DNA of 64,000 bases. Source: DIGJ01 sp041821315 (GTDB lineage Bacteria; Bacillota; Clostridia; Lachnospirales; Lachnospiraceae). Each line of letters begins with the position of its first letter. Position 1 is the stretch's first letter. The notes beneath the pieces were generated by a model, which was given only the letters and a program-made list of their open reading frames with translations, did no database searches and was not told the DNA's origin. The translations under genes and the position numbers were made by a program. This document shows, piece by piece, positions 63,121 to 64,000 of the stretch. The stretch is taken from NCBI GenBank assembly GCA_041821315.1, contig JBGUEO010000004.1:118126-182125 (forward strand), in the 5' to 3' direction.

Positions 63121-63939
63121 ATGAATAAAAAAGTAGTTTTTTTAGATATTGATGGAACGTTAATTGGATTTGATGGAACTTTGCCAGATTCAACAAGAGC
63201 AGCTATTAGAAGAGCAAGAAAAAATGGTCATCATATGGTGCTTTGTTCTGGAAGAAGTAGATTTCAAATGTATCCGAGTCTTTTGGCACTAGGTTTTCAA
63301 GGAATTGTTGGTGCGGCGGGAGCGTTTGTAGAGTGCGAAGGTGAGGAAATCTATCATCATTATATGGAAGAAGAGAAACGAAAATGGATTACCGCATATT
63401 TAGAGAGCAATCAATTTGTTTATAGTATGCAAGCAGATAGCGGAATGGTAATCAATGAGCGTTGTAAACATATAATGTTAGGTATATATAAAGCATATGG
63501 GATGGATGAAAAGCGTCTAAGACGGTTGGTTGGAAACATGGAAGTGCGTGAAGATGTTTGGAATCAACCAAGAGAAGAAAAGATTATCTATTACAAATCA
63601 CCATTTCCTCTGGAAATGGTGAAAAAAGACATTGCACCTTATTTTGAAGCAGTGGCATCTAGTTTAGAAGAACCAGATGCCTTTTCTGGTGAAATAGGAC
63701 CTGCAAATATCAATAAAGCAACGGGTATGCAGATTTATTTGAATCACGTGGGGGTTGGACAGGAAGATACAATTGCGATTGGAGATGGACCAAATGACTT
63801 GGAAATGATTCAATATGCTAAGGTTGGCGTTGCTATGGGTAATGCGCAGCAAGTAATCAAAAAGGCAGCTAATCTGGTGACAAAACGCGTGGATGAGAAT
63901 GGAATTTACCATGCGTTTGAGCAATTAGGATTACTATAA
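63121..63939 (+). CDS. Cof-type HAD-IIB sugar phosphatase
   Basis: A 272-residue HAD hydrolase: motif I FLDIDGTLIG (nucleophile Asp), motif II CSGRS, and motif IV IGDGPNDLEMIQYAKVGVAMGNA. Cof-type cap domain lies between (about 85-190). It probably dephosphorylates sugar phosphates; in this operon it may relieve sugar-phosphate stress or drain excess product. ATG 63121 follows GGGGATGG. Last gene visible in the operon; the remaining 60 nt of the window hold no feature. Confidence 0.93.
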   Translation: MNKKVVFLDIDGTLIGFDGTLPDSTRAAIRRARKNGHHMVLCSGRSRFQMYPSLLALGFQGIVGAAGAFVECEGEEIYHHYMEEEKRKWITAYLESNQFVYSMQADSGMVINERCKHIMLGIYKAYGMDEKRLRRLVGNMEVREDVWNQPREEKIIYYKSPFPLEMVKKDIAPYFEAVASSLEEPDAFSGEIGPANINKATGMQIYLNHVGVGQEDTIAIGDGPNDLEMIQYAKVGVAMGNAQQVIKKAANLVTKRVDENGIYHAFEQLGLL

Positions 63940-64000
63940 TTCTTTTCGAGGGCGTAATTTTTTCTGTGTCCAAAAAAAAGAGTATTTCTTGAATTGAGTT

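Overview
This AT-rich window reads as a spore-forming anaerobic clostridium, most likely a plant-polysaccharide-degrading member of the Lachnospiraceae. That placement is inferred from the gene set: CotF- and CotS-type coat proteins, a SPOCS/LysM protein, a YtvI-like permease, Veg, the IspE (MEP) route, an archaeal-type ProS with a T-box, an S-box metK leader, and arabinan and beta-glucoside utilisation. No rRNA, tRNA, CRISPR array, phage or transposase gene is visible.

Layout. 0-1.1 kb: a DUF3169 membrane protein (cut by the window edge) and its XRE regulator behind a clear promoter/operator. 1.2-15.7 kb: housekeeping and small conserved genes (transglutaminase-like protein, CotF-like coat protein, flavodoxin-SCP2 fusion, rhomboid, MerR, PTS IIC, histidine kinase, HIT, TSCPD-murG, pgi, amidohydrolase with GntR regulator, ferredoxin, DUF1858, carbonic-anhydrase-like). 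15.8-27.1 kb: AraC regulator, a DapF homologue lacking both catalytic cysteines, a MetY-type enzyme, a two-component system, a SAM-I riboswitch with metK, a pseudouridine synthase, a YtvI-like permease, and a LiaF-like/DUF4097 pair. 27.25-28.22 kb: three tandem copies of an unexplained repeat. 28.4-42.4 kb: an arabinan/arabino-oligosaccharide island holding a decayed GH43 gene, an intact 1346-residue secreted GH43 protein, an ABC sugar importer, a cytosolic GH51 enzyme, a LacI regulator and a cytosolic GH43 enzyme. 42.5-43.06 kb: two more diverged copies of the repeat, one in each orientation. 43.1-64 kb: a c-di-GMP-II riboswitch with a chemoreceptor, T-box with proS, cca, a coat-protein kinase-like gene, a PEGA lipoprotein, a PII/ammonium-transporter pair behind terminator hairpins, veg, SPOCS-LysM, ispE, plsC, and a LicT-controlled beta-glucoside PTS operon carrying its own HPr and HAD phosphatase.

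Most striking signal. The repeat at 27.3-28.2 and 42.5-43.06 kb has a core of about 210 nt that folds in the same way in every copy: outer helix, a 17-nt linker, a long helix, a central hairpin, a 15-16-nt linker, outer helix closed. The helices differ in sequence between copies but stay paired, which is the signature of a selected RNA (or single-stranded DNA) structure. Copies bracket the arabinan island. I cannot assign it to a named RNA family from sequence alone.

Other points of interest are a beta-glucoside-operon HPr with Arg in place of regulatory Ser46, the Ser/Ser DapF homologue, a repeat-filled spacer between T-box and proS, and paired RAT/terminator sites that suggest LicT autoregulation.
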